Part shown: piece by piece, positions 16,860 through 26,423 of the stretch
Numbering within the stretch: position 1 is the first letter of the stretch
Layout: each line of letters begins with the position of its first letter
Origin: Roseimaritima sediminicola
GTDB lineage: Bacteria > Planctomycetota > Planctomycetia > Pirellulales > Pirellulaceae
Direction: 5' to 3'
DNA: 64,000 nt
Assembly: GCF_009618275.1 (NCBI RefSeq)
Contig: NZ_WIAD01000021.1
Span: 26,717 to 90,716, forward strand
Position numbers and translations under genes: made by a program
The notes under the pieces: model-generated
Told to the model about the DNA's origin: nothing
Database searches by the model: none
The model's input: the letters and a program-made list of their open reading frames with translations, nothing else

Positions 16860-17801
16860 ATGGCTTGGATGAATTTTTGTGGTTCCGCGTCGCCGCGCCG
16901 CCGCCGCGCGGCCTTTACGCTGGTAGAGTTGCTGGTCGTGATCGCGATTATCGGCATGTTGGTCGCGCTGCTCTTGCCCGCGGTGCAGTCGGCCCGCGAG
17001 GCGGCACGGCGGATGTCGTGCAGCAACAACATGAAGCAGGTCGCTTTGGCGATGCACAACTACGAGTCGACTCACAACAGCCTGCCGCCGGCTTGGGTCG
17101 ACCTGGACGGGCTCTACCAGGCTCCCATTCACATGGCCCACGCGAACGTGGCGGTGCTGCCGTTTCTTGAAGGCGGCAATGCGGAACGCCAGTACGACTA
17201 CAGTCTCCGTTGGGATCATCCGGACAATGCCGACATGGCGACCAACATGCCGGAGTCCTATCAGTGCGCGTCGAATCCTGAAGCGGGTAGGACGGAGTCG
17301 GGCAAGGGCTTTCAAACGTCTGACTACGCGCATATTCGCAGTGACACGGGTTGGATTACGGACCCGGCGCCCAATCGAGCCATGTTCGAGCAGAACGAAG
17401 CCCGGCAATTCCGCGATGTCATCGACGGCCTGAGCCAGACGATTCTGCAGTATGAATCGGCCGGTCGTGCGGAGCTGTACGTTCGCGGAAGACGTGCGAC
17501 AGCGCCGGCTTGGTGGAGTTCGGAGTTTCGAGCTTGGCCCGGTCACTTCAACTCCGGCTGGATCTACCCTTACCAAGTCGATGTGGATCCGAGCACGGGG
17601 GATCCGAGCGTCACTTGGTTTGTCGGCAACGAGATTATCAACCTGAGCAATCTGTACGGAGCGCCCTATGCGTTTCACCCCGGAGGGATGCAGGTCAGTC
17701 TGGCGGATGGCTCGGTTCAGTTCATCACGGAGCACATCGATATCGAGGTGCTCAGTGCCTTGACGAGTATCGATGGCGGCGAAGTCGTCGGCGATTACTA
17801 G
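16860..17801 (+). CDS. DUF1559 domain protein with type IV pilin-like N-terminus (putatively iron-regulated)
   Basis: A 313-residue DUF1559 family protein. ATG 16860 follows GGGAGAACC. The prepilin-type segment is [20 protein letters not shown], then [18 protein letters not shown] and [16 protein letters not shown]. The C-terminal box is [20 protein letters not shown]. It is paired with a lipoprotein gene 12 bp downstream and a PepSY membrane protein gene beyond. A promoter with a Fur-like box lies 140 bp upstream, so iron-limitation control is inferred. The role of DUF1559 proteins in such operons is not known. Confidence 0.92.
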   Translation: MAWMNFCGSASPRRRRAAFTLVELLVVIAIIGMLVALLLPAVQSAREAARRMSCSNNMKQVALAMHNYESTHNSLPPAWVDLDGLYQAPIHMAHANVAVLPFLEGGNAERQYDYSLRWDHPDNADMATNMPESYQCASNPEAGRTESGKGFQTSDYAHIRSDTGWITDPAPNRAMFEQNEARQFRDVIDGLSQTILQYESAGRAELYVRGRRATAPAWWSSEFRAWPGHFNSGWIYPYQVDVDPSTGDPSVTWFVGNEIINLSNLYGAPYAFHPGGMQVSLADGSVQFITEHIDIEVLSALTSIDGGEVVGDY

Positions 17802-17813
17802 AGGACGCATACC

Positions 17814-18308
17814 GTGAATTACGCATTGATGCTGAGCTCGGCTTTGGCCGTCTGCTTGTTGACGGGCTGCAGCGACGATTGGCGTGCCGAGACGTATCCG
17901 GCCACGGGTCGCGTGACGGTCAACGGCCAGGCGGCGAGCGGTGCGGTAGTCACCTTGCACCCGGTCGGCGAAAAGGTCGACGAGCGCAACTCGCGGCCGT
18001 ACGCAATCGTTGGCGAGGATGGCAGCTTCACGCTCGAGACCTACGAGTCCGGCGACGGCGCGCCGGTGGGCGAGTACGACTTGACGATTACTTGGCCGGT
18101 CGATACGAGCAAAATGGAACTGGCCATGCTCGATCGGCTCGATGGCAAATTTGCTCGTCCCGAACAATCGCAGTGGAAGGTCAACATCACCGAAGGTGAG
18201 AACGAGATTCCCAGCATCGAGATCAGCGGCGTGAGGTTGATCGACAAGCAACGTGCCGCGCAGCGGCGTCGGGTGCCGCGTGGTCCCGAGCAGGGAGGCG
18301 GGTCGTGA
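17814..18308 (+). CDS. Small planctomycete lipoprotein partner of DUF1559 protein
   Basis: A 164-residue predicted lipoprotein starting at GTG 17814. The signal LMLSSALAVCLLTGCSDDW carries a lipobox ending at Cys (LLTGC). The mature domain YPATGRVTVNGQAASGAVVT followed by LHPVG is the transthyretin/carboxypeptidase-regulatory-like fold seen in such companions. The C-terminal tail is Arg-rich (KQRAAQRRRVPRG). It overlaps the PepSY gene start by 4 bp, binding the three genes into one operon. Confidence 0.85.
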   Translation: MNYALMLSSALAVCLLTGCSDDWRAETYPATGRVTVNGQAASGAVVTLHPVGEKVDERNSRPYAIVGEDGSFTLETYESGDGAPVGEYDLTITWPVDTSKMELAMLDRLDGKFARPEQSQWKVNITEGENEIPSIEISGVRLIDKQRAAQRRRVPRGPEQGGGS

Positions 18309-19594
18309 ACCAATCAGCCGACAACCGCAAAGAATCGATGAATAAGAAAAATGGGGCCAGTGTTCGCATGCGGCAGGTCTGGCTGAAGGTGCATCGGTGG
18401 CTCGGCTTGACGGTCGGGCTGGTGTTCGTACTGCTCGGCCTGACCGGCAGCGTGCTGGTTTTTGATCACGCGATCGACGAATGGTTAAATCCCGAATTGC
18501 TGCTCACCGAGGGCCAGGGACCGTCCCGCTCGATCGCCGAGATCATCGACCTGGCGGAAGACGCCTACGATGATTCCAGTCAAACGGCCATCGCGGTCAG
18601 CCGTCCGCGCGTGGAGAACGGCGTGTGGACGGTTTGGTTTGCAGCTGGCGAGCCGGAGCAGCCGAAGTTCGTCGGCGTCTATGTGGATCCCTATGCGAAT
18701 GTCGTGACGGGGCAGCGCGTCTGGGGCGAGGATCTGATGGGGTGGATCTATCGGCTGCACTATCAGCTGGTTGCCGGCCGCGTAGGCTCGATCCTGGTGG
18801 GTTCGATCGGCGTGTTGGTGCTGGTCTCGATCGCCAGCGGGATCGTCTTGTGGTGGCCGCTGTGGCGGCATAGCTGGCGCGCGGCCTTTGCGGTTCGCGG
18901 CGGCCGGCGGTTCAACTACGACCTGCACAAGACGTTTGGTATCTGTAGCGCCGTCCTCCTGACGGTCGTCACCTTTACCGGCGTGTACATGGAGTTCCCC
19001 GATGCCTTTACCGCGGTTGCCAAAACGTTTGCCAGCGTCACCGACGGCGAGCCGGAGCTGGCATCGAAGAAGCCGTCAGCGGCTCAGCCGTTGACGCCCG
19101 ACCAGGCCCTGGAAATCGCCCAGCAGACGTTTCCCGGGGCCACCTTTGATCACCTGCATCCACCCATCGGCGAAGATGGAACGTATGAGGTAGCCTTCCG
19201 GCAGGACGATGAAGTCCAGCAGAGTTTCGGACGCTCGCAGGTCTTCTTGGATCAGTACACCGGCGAAGTTTTGGAGGTGCGGAGCCCGGAAACCTTTACC
19301 GCCGCCGATGCTTTCTTCGCGTGGCAGTACCCGCTGCACAACGGCGAAGCCTTTGGGCTGGTAGGCCGCTGGGTCGTGCTGTTTCTGGGGCTGACACCCG
19401 CCATCCTGTACATCAGCGGTGCGATCGTATGGTGGCGCCGACGCCGGCCGAAACGGGCGGTGAAGCAGCAGACGCGGGACGATTCAAACACGCTTGAAGC
19501 CACCGACAGGCCCGCACCGCGGTCCGGCGGCCGCGTGACCGAGCCTGCCGCGCCGGCCCCGTCCGCCGAGCCGGCCGGATCCGGCGTTGGTTAA
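18305..19594 (+). CDS. PepSY-associated transmembrane protein (PiuB-like)
   Basis: A 429-residue membrane protein starting at GTG 18305 within the end of the lipoprotein gene. Four PepSY-TM type helices are visible: KVHRWLGLTVGLVFVLLGLT with GSVLVFDH, a helix pair around IVLWWPLWRH, NYDLHKTFGICSAVLLTVVT, and a C-terminal helix before VWWRRRRPKR. The conserved His residues (KVHRW, DLHKT, and the YPLHNGEAFG motif) are typical. Periplasmic PepSY modules lie between the helices. Family members associate with siderophore uptake and reduction of ferric chelates, which fits the Fur-like box of the operon. The last 40 residues are Pro/Ala-rich. Confidence 0.9.
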   Translation: MNQSADNRKESMNKKNGASVRMRQVWLKVHRWLGLTVGLVFVLLGLTGSVLVFDHAIDEWLNPELLLTEGQGPSRSIAEIIDLAEDAYDDSSQTAIAVSRPRVENGVWTVWFAAGEPEQPKFVGVYVDPYANVVTGQRVWGEDLMGWIYRLHYQLVAGRVGSILVGSIGVLVLVSIASGIVLWWPLWRHSWRAAFAVRGGRRFNYDLHKTFGICSAVLLTVVTFTGVYMEFPDAFTAVAKTFASVTDGEPELASKKPSAAQPLTPDQALEIAQQTFPGATFDHLHPPIGEDGTYEVAFRQDDEVQQSFGRSQVFLDQYTGEVLEVRSPETFTAADAFFAWQYPLHNGEAFGLVGRWVVLFLGLTPAILYISGAIVWWRRRRPKRAVKQQTRDDSNTLEATDRPAPRSGGRVTEPAAPAPSAEPAGSGVG

Positions 19595-19630
19595 CGAACT
19601 CGTTCCGCACGTGGCTGTTTGCAGGTCGCA

Positions 19631-20788
19631 TCATTCACCGAGCAACGAGACCGCCAGTCGCGAGACCGCCGGATCGAGTTCTTGCTTTTCTCGGCGAATG
19701 CGATCGATCTCTGTATCCGCGCGGCCGCGCGGAAGGCGGTCGATGGCGTCGCTCAGAACCCGCCAGTGTTCGGCGATGACCTTCATCTCCTCGCGCAGCC
19801 GGTCTTCGTTGGGATCGGAATCGGTAAGCTCGTCGTGTAGGTGTTCGGCGTGACGAGAAACTTCGGAGGCCGACTCGCGAATCCGATCCGCAAAGGACCG
19901 CGGCTGGATCCTCCGGCTTAATTCCGCGACGCGACGCTCGAGCGTTCGGCTGCCGCCTTCCACCGTCGCGGCCGCGTCGAACCGCTCGACGATCTCCTGG
20001 TTGCTCAGCTGGGAAAGGTTATCCGCTTCTAACAGCCGTTGTTCCATCAGCACGCGTGTGCGGCGGGCCAAGCGACCCGAGCCATGGCGATCGCGCTCCA
20101 TTTCCAGATCATCGATCAAGCCCTGCATATAGGTTGCCGCCGCGATCAAGTTCCGCTCCAAACGCGGACGTTCAAACTGCGAGGGCTGGTCGAACATCGC
20201 AATCAGGTCGTCGGCGGTTCGGTCCAATTGCCTCAGCAAGCGTTCGCGGGTGCTGTCCCGGCGTGCAAACGGCTCCATCTCGTAGGCCAGGGACCGCCAG
20301 CGGGCGTCAAAGTCCAGGTACGCTGCCCGCACCGGTTCCAGGGTCGCGCGGTCATCCATGCGGCGCACCAGTTCGGGTGCCGCGGCGGACAATTCGATCA
20401 GGTCGGGCAGGGTTTCTCGCAGCGGTCGAGGGGCCGGCCGAGTACGCAGGTCAGCGACCAGCTGGTCCAGGCCGCTGTGGAAATCATTCATGGAACGCAC
20501 GAAGCGCAACGCTGTCTCGCTTCGCACCTGAATTGTCTGCGAGCGACCGGGATCGACCTCAAAGCGACGGGGATCCGAAAACCTTTCGACCTCAGCCGCT
20601 TGGCGGGCCGCTTCCTGAGCCCGGCGTTCTTCCTCCAGCCGTTTGCGGCGTTCCCGCTCCACGGCCGCTTCGCCAAAGGTCCGGATCACGTTCTCAAGAA
20701 ACTGTCCTCGCTGCGCGGCCGCCGGGCGGGCGGGCAAGCTGGCGATCAGGAGGATGAAAGCCGTGGACCACTGGAGGGTTCGTGACAT
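19631..20788 (-). CDS. Exported coiled-coil protein of unknown function
   Basis: A 385-residue protein that I do not recognise. ATG 20786-20788 starts a signal peptide (MSRTLQWSTAFILLIASLPA). Next is a strongly charged stretch FGEAAVERERRKRLEEERRA followed by QEAARQAAEVERF. The remainder is alpha-helical and rich in Arg, Glu and Leu (for example RTRVLMEQRLLEADNLSQLS, DELTDSDPNEDRLREEMK), suggesting a long helical or coiled-coil periplasmic protein. No catalytic motif is seen. It is convergent with the PepSY gene and divergent from the histidine kinase. Confidence 0.72.
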   Translation of the reverse strand: MSRTLQWSTAFILLIASLPARPAAAQRGQFLENVIRTFGEAAVERERRKRLEEERRAQEAARQAAEVERFSDPRRFEVDPGRSQTIQVRSETALRFVRSMNDFHSGLDQLVADLRTRPAPRPLRETLPDLIELSAAAPELVRRMDDRATLEPVRAAYLDFDARWRSLAYEMEPFARRDSTRERLLRQLDRTADDLIAMFDQPSQFERPRLERNLIAAATYMQGLIDDLEMERDRHGSGRLARRTRVLMEQRLLEADNLSQLSNQEIVERFDAAATVEGGSRTLERRVAELSRRIQPRSFADRIRESASEVSRHAEHLHDELTDSDPNEDRLREEMKVIAEHWRVLSDAIDRLPRGRADTEIDRIRREKQELDPAVSRLAVSLLGE

Positions 20789-21147
20789 GTTTAAGTCCCA
20801 GGTTGATGGCAAAGTGGCGAACGGGCACAGGTTCGAGTTGATTCACCGCAAGGCATGTGCCGAAAGTTAACCGGACACCGGCGGTAGGGCCCCCAGCTCC
20901 CCCAGCGCGGCGCACGGTGCTTGCTTGGTCGAGGGCGTCAGGTGGTGCCGGTTCGTGCTGGGGAGGGGTGCAGCCGAGTGGAGTAGCGGCCGTCCTGCGA
21001 TCCTCGCTGCTGCGCGAACCGTTGATCCTGTTACTAGACTTGCAGAGCGTTTATGATGCTTGCCGCGAGCGGGCGGGCCGCGGTGGCTAAGGCCCGGAAA
21101 GCGTGCTCGGCATGCTGGCAAGGAGATCACCCTGAGAACCGCAATCT
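20789..21147. other. Divergent intergenic region, no feature supported
   Basis: It must hold the promoters of the coiled-coil protein and the histidine kinase. I see no convincing operator or hairpin; the kinase start is preceded by AAGGAGATCACC about 16 bp upstream. Confidence 0.4.
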
Positions 21148-22848
21148 ATGGATCTGCATCCGCCCTGCTTTCAAAAGCTCTTTGAGTCCGCTCCCGGCTT
21201 GTATTTGGTACTGACCAGCGATTTCAAAATTGTGGCCGTCAGCGACGCTTACTTGCGAGCGACGATGACCGAGCGAGAGGTCATCATTGGTAAGGGAATC
21301 TTCGAAGTCTTTCCGGACAATCCGCAGGATCCCGTCGCCGATGGTGTCAGCAACCTACGCTCCTCGCTGCAGCGAGTCGTGCAGACGCGCTCGGCCGATG
21401 CGATGGCGGTCCAGAAATACGACATCCCTCGGCCCGCATCCGAGGGCGGTGGATTCGAGGAACGTTACTGGAGTCCGTTGAATTCGCCGGTGCTGGGCGA
21501 GGACGGTGAAGTCGAACACATCATTCATCGCGTGGAGGACGTGACCGAATTTATTCGGCTGAAGCACCGCCGGGCCCAGCAGGAGGAAGACTATCGAGAG
21601 CTTCGGCAGCATTCCGAGCAGATGGAAGCCGAGGTGTTTCTGCGGGCCCAGCAAATCCAAGAAGCCAATCGCAAACTTCGCGAAGCCAACGAGGAACTTC
21701 GCTCCGCCCATCGACGCCTGTCCGAAGCCGACCGCCGCAAGGACGAATTCCTGGCGATGTTGTCGCACGAGCTGCGCAATCCCCTGGCCCCGATTCGCAC
21801 CGGACTGGACATCCTGGCCACCGACCCGGGTGAGCATGCCGACACGATCGGCCTGATGCAGGAACAGATGGAGCATCTGGTTCGCTTGGTCGACGACTTG
21901 CTGGACATGTCGCGGATCATGCAGGGCCGTATCGAACTGCGCCGCGAAACGGTGGAGCTGGCTGCTTTGATTGATCGATCGGTGGAGACGGTCAAGCCGT
22001 TGATCGAAAGCCAACAGCATGAATTGTCCGTTGCTCTGCCGGACCGTCCCGTCTGGCTGGATGTGGATCCGGTTCGGATGACGCAGGTCCTGGGCAATCT
22101 GTTGACCAACGCGGCAAAGTACACCGAAGCCGGCGGCCGGATCGCCGTCACGCCCGAGGTGGACGGCGACGAGGCGGTCATCAGTATTCAAGACTCGGGT
22201 CTGGGGATCGACGCGGCGCTGCTGCCCCACGTGTTCGATCTGTTCATGCAATCGCCCCGCTCGCTCGATCGAGCTCAGGGGGGGCTTGGCATCGGTCTGA
22301 CGTTGGTCCATCAACTGGTCACCTTGCACGGAGGACGCGTTACGGCCGAGAGCGCCGGAGAAGGGCGGGGCAGTACGTTTCGGATAAGGCTGCCGCTGGT
22401 CGCTGCGCCGGTGGCCACAGAAAACGTAAATGATTCCTCGCCCCAGGAGGCACGTCGTCGTATCCTCGTCGTCGATGACAACCAAAGTGCCGCCAAGATG
22501 CTTTCCATGTTGTTGGCCAAGCTGGGCGATCACGAGGTGAAAACCGTCTTTGAGGGTCCGGAAGTTGTGCCCGCCGCGGAAGCATTTCGGCCCGATATTG
22601 TGCTGCTGGATATCGGTCTGCCGCGGATGAACGGCTATCAGGTGGCCCGAGCGCTTCGCGAAAACACCGACTTCGACAACGTCCTGCTGGTGGCCTTGAC
22701 CGGTTACGGTCAGGAGGAAGACCGGCAGAAGTCGAAGGAGGCCGGGTTCGACGTGCATCTGGTGAAGCCACCGGCCCTGGAGCAGATCGAGAGCGTGCTC
22801 GCCCTTCCCAATCGCAAGTCCGTGTCCAACGTGGACGACACGCGGTAG
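21148..22848 (+). CDS. Hybrid sensor histidine kinase with PAS and receiver domains
   Basis: A 566-residue cytoplasmic hybrid kinase without membrane segments. Residues about 5-135 form a PAS domain (LFESAPGLYLVLTSDFKIVA). A coiled coil (about 140-195) links it to a HisKA domain with phospho-acceptor His207 in FLAMLSHELRNPLAPIR. The HATPase has N-box LGNLLTNAAKYT, G1 box ISIQDSGLGID and G2 box GGLGIGLTLVHQLV. The C-terminal receiver (about 430-560) has acidic pocket ILVVDDNQ, phospho-acceptor Asp in DIVLLDIGLPRMNGYQ, Thr in ALTGYG and Lys in HLVKPP. Signals are probably soluble or redox. No partner regulator is adjacent. Confidence 0.92.
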   Translation: MDLHPPCFQKLFESAPGLYLVLTSDFKIVAVSDAYLRATMTEREVIIGKGIFEVFPDNPQDPVADGVSNLRSSLQRVVQTRSADAMAVQKYDIPRPASEGGGFEERYWSPLNSPVLGEDGEVEHIIHRVEDVTEFIRLKHRRAQQEEDYRELRQHSEQMEAEVFLRAQQIQEANRKLREANEELRSAHRRLSEADRRKDEFLAMLSHELRNPLAPIRTGLDILATDPGEHADTIGLMQEQMEHLVRLVDDLLDMSRIMQGRIELRRETVELAALIDRSVETVKPLIESQQHELSVALPDRPVWLDVDPVRMTQVLGNLLTNAAKYTEAGGRIAVTPEVDGDEAVISIQDSGLGIDAALLPHVFDLFMQSPRSLDRAQGGLGIGLTLVHQLVTLHGGRVTAESAGEGRGSTFRIRLPLVAAPVATENVNDSSPQEARRRILVVDDNQSAAKMLSMLLAKLGDHEVKTVFEGPEVVPAAEAFRPDIVLLDIGLPRMNGYQVARALRENTDFDNVLLVALTGYGQEEDRQKSKEAGFDVHLVKPPALEQIESVLALPNRKSVSNVDDTR

Positions 22849-22860
22849 CTCGGCACGCCT

Positions 22861-23541
22861 TCAGTCGGCGATCGCCTCTCGGAGCTTGGCTTCGTCCTCG
22901 GCCGTCATCCGAGGCAGGGCGGTCTGGCACAGCAATTCCATGAATGCCGCGTGGTTTTCAGCAGCTCCCGACGGGATCGCGATGGGCTCGGACAGCTTCG
23001 TTCCGGAGTTCGCCAGTTCGTTGCCCGCCGCATCGACAACCACGATATAGGGCACGTATTCCGGATGCGTATCGGTGACGTCTCGGTACCGGCGGGTGAC
23101 ATCCTCAAAGCCGGACATCGACGAGTGGATCTGGGCGATCGCAAAGTACTTTGTGATCGTGTCCTCGTTGGCTTGCAGAAACCGATCCAGACGGACGCAT
23201 CCGGGGCAGTGGTCGCTGGTAAAGATCAGCATCCCGCGTTTGTCTTCCTGTGCGGCTCGCGTGGTTGCCGTCCGCACCGCGTCCTGGGCCGTGCCCGCCA
23301 ACTGGTCTCGCAGCGCGATATCGCACCACACGGCCGGGGCGAAGACAACCTGCAGCAGTTCGCGATCCAGCGAGCCGAACCGCATGGGCAGCGGGTTCCG
23401 GGATCCAGGCTGGCGAATCCATCCATAGCTGCCCACGTACGCAGCCACCAGGATGGCCAGCAGCGGAAGCCAGATGCGGCTTGGGCATCGCGGACGCACG
23501 ATCGGCCGCTCCATATCGACACGGTTGGTTGGGTTATGCAT
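22861..23541 (-). CDS. Membrane-anchored thioredoxin-fold protein
   Basis: A 226-residue protein with one N-terminal transmembrane segment (IWLPLLAILVAAYVGSYGW), then a periplasmic thioredoxin-like domain with the active site CPGC in LIFTSDHCPGCVRLDRFLQ. The downstream cis-proline region is EYVPYIVVVDAAGNELANSG. The start is uncertain: ATG 23541 is used and ATG 23514 is an alternative. It is transcribed with the Ser/Thr kinase upstream (57-bp gap) and may act as a disulfide reductase or thiol sensor; no substrate is evident. Confidence 0.78.
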   Translation of the reverse strand: MHNPTNRVDMERPIVRPRCPSRIWLPLLAILVAAYVGSYGWIRQPGSRNPLPMRFGSLDRELLQVVFAPAVWCDIALRDQLAGTAQDAVRTATTRAAQEDKRGMLIFTSDHCPGCVRLDRFLQANEDTITKYFAIAQIHSSMSGFEDVTRRYRDVTDTHPEYVPYIVVVDAAGNELANSGTKLSEPIAIPSGAAENHAAFMELLCQTALPRMTAEDEAKLREAIAD

Positions 23542-23597
23542 GAGCAATACGCGTAAGAACGTCCCGCAGGCTTGGAAAAGTGCTCGGGAAGAGAACG

Positions 23598-25688
23598 TTA
23601 GGGTTGGCGGAGGTCGGCGCCGGTCAAGCGAAGGTGTTGGGTTTGCCGACCGACGATCTGAAAATCTTGCACGGCGATCGGACCTCGCCGGTTGCCGACC
23701 GTGGGCGTGGTCACCGTCAACCGATAGCTGCCTTCCGGCAAACGGATGCGCTGGGCGGGCTGCGCACCACGGGTGAGGCGATCACCGTCGGCGCGAACGG
23801 GTGTCGCCTGGATGGTCAGAACGCATCGATCGGGCAAGTTTTCCAGTTCGACAATCGCCTCGCCGTAGGTGCCGGCCTGGAATCGCGCACCGGCAATGGC
23901 CACCACCAGCAAAGCGATGAACGCTGTCGTCATGATTGCTAGGCGTCGTCGGCGTTCCCAAGCGGCCGCCGGATAGTTCAGCTTGCGATAGACGACCCAC
24001 ACCACCACGGCCAGAGTTGCGACGGTAACGATCAGCAACCACCCGGTGACAGCCGTTATTCCTGCCAGCGAATCGGAGACGATCCTCAGTGCCCCGGCGG
24101 CGACGGCCAGCAACAAGGAACCGCCGAGCAGGCGTCGCAGCGAGATGCGAGGAAACAGTGGGCGGGCGACGCGGTTTCCCAACGAGTCGAACAGTGCGAC
24201 CAGCCCTGTCGGTGCTGCGAGCAACTGAAACGCGAAGGTCGCCAGGACCATTTCTCTGGTCATCGATCCGTTAAAGGACAGGCTTCCCAACCAGATCAGC
24301 AGTATTCCCAGCAGCGAGAATCCCATCATCCCCAATCCCAGCGACACGGCTGCAAAACCGCAACGCCAGCGATACGCACCTCCCCAAACCAGCCCGCCCA
24401 GCGGCAACATGGCAACAAGCAAGACGGCCGCCCCACGCAGGTTGTCGACCGCCACGAGCGGTAGCGCGGCGATGGCCACCAAGGCGAGAACCAAGGCCAG
24501 AATGAACGGATCGAGTCCCCATTTGGGCAAGGCAAACGTCGGGGAGCGTTGCTGGCGAAGCTTGCCACAATTCGGCGGAGGCGCGCCGGAGGGGTCGTGC
24601 AGATGAGCGATGCCCTGGGTGAAGACACCCGCGATGGCGTGGGCGGATTCCGGTCGCCGCTGAGGCGCCTTCTCCAGCATGCCGTCGATCAGGGTTGCCA
24701 GCCAAGGCGGGATGTCGGGGTTAAGCTTGCGAACCGCCGCGGGACGGTGTTCGCAAACCGAACGCATCACGTCGAGGATCGATTCGCCGGCAAAGGGGGC
24801 TTGGCCCGTGCACATCTGGTACAGCACCGCGCCAAAGCTGAACAGGTCGCTGCGATGATCGACCGTTTCACCTCGGGTTTGTTCGGGCGACATGAACGGA
24901 GGCGTTCCCGCGAAATGACCGGTCAGGGTTAATTTCACATCGCCGGAAACCTGAGCGATGCCGAAGTCGGTGATTTTGACGCGGTCGAGGCCGTTTTCCA
25001 GCAGGATGTTTGCGGGTTTGATGTCACGGTGCACGATACCCCGACGATGGGCGGCCGCGAGTCCTTCGGCGATCTGCAGGCCGATACTCAGGATCTGCTC
25101 GAGCGGCATCGGACCCGCTTGGTCGATCCGCGTTTGCAGCGTCGGGCCCTCGACAAGTTCCATGCAGATCAGGGGCGTCGTCTCGGATTCGATGACCGTA
25201 TGGATCGCGACCACGTTGTCGTGGGCGATGGACGCGGTCGCTTTGGCCTCGCGCACGAAGCGTCGAACAGCAACCGGATCCGCTCCCAACTGAGGCGACA
25301 GCATTTTCAGCGCGACCAAGCGGTTCAGTCGGGCGTCCTTGGCACGCAAGACCACGCCGTAGCCGCCTTGTCCGATGATTGACAGAATCTGAAAACCTGC
25401 CAGCGTCCCCAAGCCGTGCTCGGTTTCGTCGGGATCCAACAATCGGCGAACGGCTTGTTCGTCCAGTCTTTCCGGCCCGCTTCGGTCCGCAGTCGTCTCA
25501 AGCAATTGGGGAGCGTGACTGAGGTGGGGTAGGTCCGACCGCCGGTGCGCGGCCAACAGCTGTTCGACAAGCCTGCGAAGGGTGTCGTCCGCCCCGCAGC
25601 GTTCGGAGACGAATGCCTGTTGCTGATCCTCGCCGGTCAGTTCAACCGCACCGTGAAAGATCTCTTCGGCTCGCTGGATGGTGCTCAT
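23598..25688 (-). CDS. Transmembrane serine/threonine protein kinase (Pkn-type)
   Basis: A 696-residue protein. ATG 25688 (MSTIQRAEEIFHGAVEL) is chosen because it begins the usual planctomycete N-terminal region. The kinase domain (about residues 95-360) shows the Gly loop IIGQGGYGVVLRAKD, VALKML, catalytic HRDIKPANILLE, ITDFGIAQV and the APE-equivalent PPFMSPEQ. About six or seven hydrophobic segments follow (residues 405-600), and a small C-terminal extracytoplasmic PEGA-like domain ends with IRLPEGSYRLTVTTP. It lies 82 bp downstream of an ECF sigma gene, a frequent planctomycete pairing that suggests kinase-controlled sigma activity. Confidence 0.93.
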   Translation of the reverse strand: MSTIQRAEEIFHGAVELTGEDQQQAFVSERCGADDTLRRLVEQLLAAHRRSDLPHLSHAPQLLETTADRSGPERLDEQAVRRLLDPDETEHGLGTLAGFQILSIIGQGGYGVVLRAKDARLNRLVALKMLSPQLGADPVAVRRFVREAKATASIAHDNVVAIHTVIESETTPLICMELVEGPTLQTRIDQAGPMPLEQILSIGLQIAEGLAAAHRRGIVHRDIKPANILLENGLDRVKITDFGIAQVSGDVKLTLTGHFAGTPPFMSPEQTRGETVDHRSDLFSFGAVLYQMCTGQAPFAGESILDVMRSVCEHRPAAVRKLNPDIPPWLATLIDGMLEKAPQRRPESAHAIAGVFTQGIAHLHDPSGAPPPNCGKLRQQRSPTFALPKWGLDPFILALVLALVAIAALPLVAVDNLRGAAVLLVAMLPLGGLVWGGAYRWRCGFAAVSLGLGMMGFSLLGILLIWLGSLSFNGSMTREMVLATFAFQLLAAPTGLVALFDSLGNRVARPLFPRISLRRLLGGSLLLAVAAGALRIVSDSLAGITAVTGWLLIVTVATLAVVVWVVYRKLNYPAAAWERRRRLAIMTTAFIALLVVAIAGARFQAGTYGEAIVELENLPDRCVLTIQATPVRADGDRLTRGAQPAQRIRLPEGSYRLTVTTPTVGNRRGPIAVQDFQIVGRQTQHLRLTGADLRQP

Positions 25689-25770
25689 GCTCGTATGCCG
25701 TCTCGCATCGGGCCTCGATCGGAAAGAAAGCCTCTGTATGGGATCAAGCGAGATTCCGCGCAAAAGCGCC

Positions 25771-26343
25771 TCACTGATCTCGCAAAACTTCCACTGCCAA
25801 CCAGGCTTTGGCGAATTTCCAGTGTCGGGAAGCGGTGGCTCGAGAGATGTTCAGGGCCGTAGCCGCCTGCTCCAGCGTCAAGCCGGCAAAGTAACGCAGC
25901 TTGACCAGTTCGGCCTGCTGGGGGGCTTCGGCGGCCAGCCGATCAAGCGCTTCGTGGACGGCCAGGATCTGGTCTTCGTCCGCGGTGACGCTCGGCAGAG
26001 CGTCGGGCTCCGCCGCCACGCGCCGCAGGTCGCCACCCCGCTTGGCGGTCGCCCGGCGGCGAGCGTGATCGACCAAAATCCACCGCATCGCTTCGGCGGC
26101 GGCGGCGAAAAAATGGGCTCTCGTTTGCCAAGCATTCCGTCGCTCGGCATCGATCAAGCGAATGAAGGATTCGTGAACCAGGTCGGTCGCTTGCAAGCTG
26201 TGGCCGGATCGTTCGCCCGCCATTTTGCTGCGAGCCAGCCGGCGTAGATCTTCATAGACAGCCGACAACAGCTGCTCGGCGGCCTGTGCGTTGCCCGACG
26301 CGGCCGCGGTCAGCAGTTGTGCAACGTCGGACATAGCAGTCAT
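25771..26343 (-). CDS. ECF RNA polymerase sigma factor (TIGR02999-like)
   Basis: A 190-residue sigma-70 family factor of the ECF HTH subgroup common in planctomycetes. Region 2 shows LLSAVYEDLRRLARSKM, the hallmark LQATDLVHESFIRL, and AHFFAAAAEAMRWILVDHAR followed by RRRATAKRGG. Region 4 has ELVKLRYFAGLTLEQAATAL with NISRATASRHWKFAKAWL as the helix-turn-helix. ATG 26343 is used; ATG 26334 is nearly as good. It is first in a unit with the Ser/Thr kinase and the thioredoxin-like gene. No anti-sigma gene is visible, in line with kinase-type control. Confidence 0.92.
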   Translation of the reverse strand: MTAMSDVAQLLTAAASGNAQAAEQLLSAVYEDLRRLARSKMAGERSGHSLQATDLVHESFIRLIDAERRNAWQTRAHFFAAAAEAMRWILVDHARRRATAKRGGDLRRVAAEPDALPSVTADEDQILAVHEALDRLAAEAPQQAELVKLRYFAGLTLEQAATALNISRATASRHWKFAKAWLAVEVLRDQ

Positions 26344-26423
26344 TCTGAGAGAGCAAGCGGCACCGACCACGGAGCCAGCCGGCAACCGGCGAATCAAACC
26401 AACAGGAAAATCCCACCGGCAAA

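Noticed and set aside
21355..22758. 467-residue minus-strand frame across the histidine kinase
   Set aside because: Shadow of the kinase coding strand; the kinase shows all H, N, G and receiver motifs.
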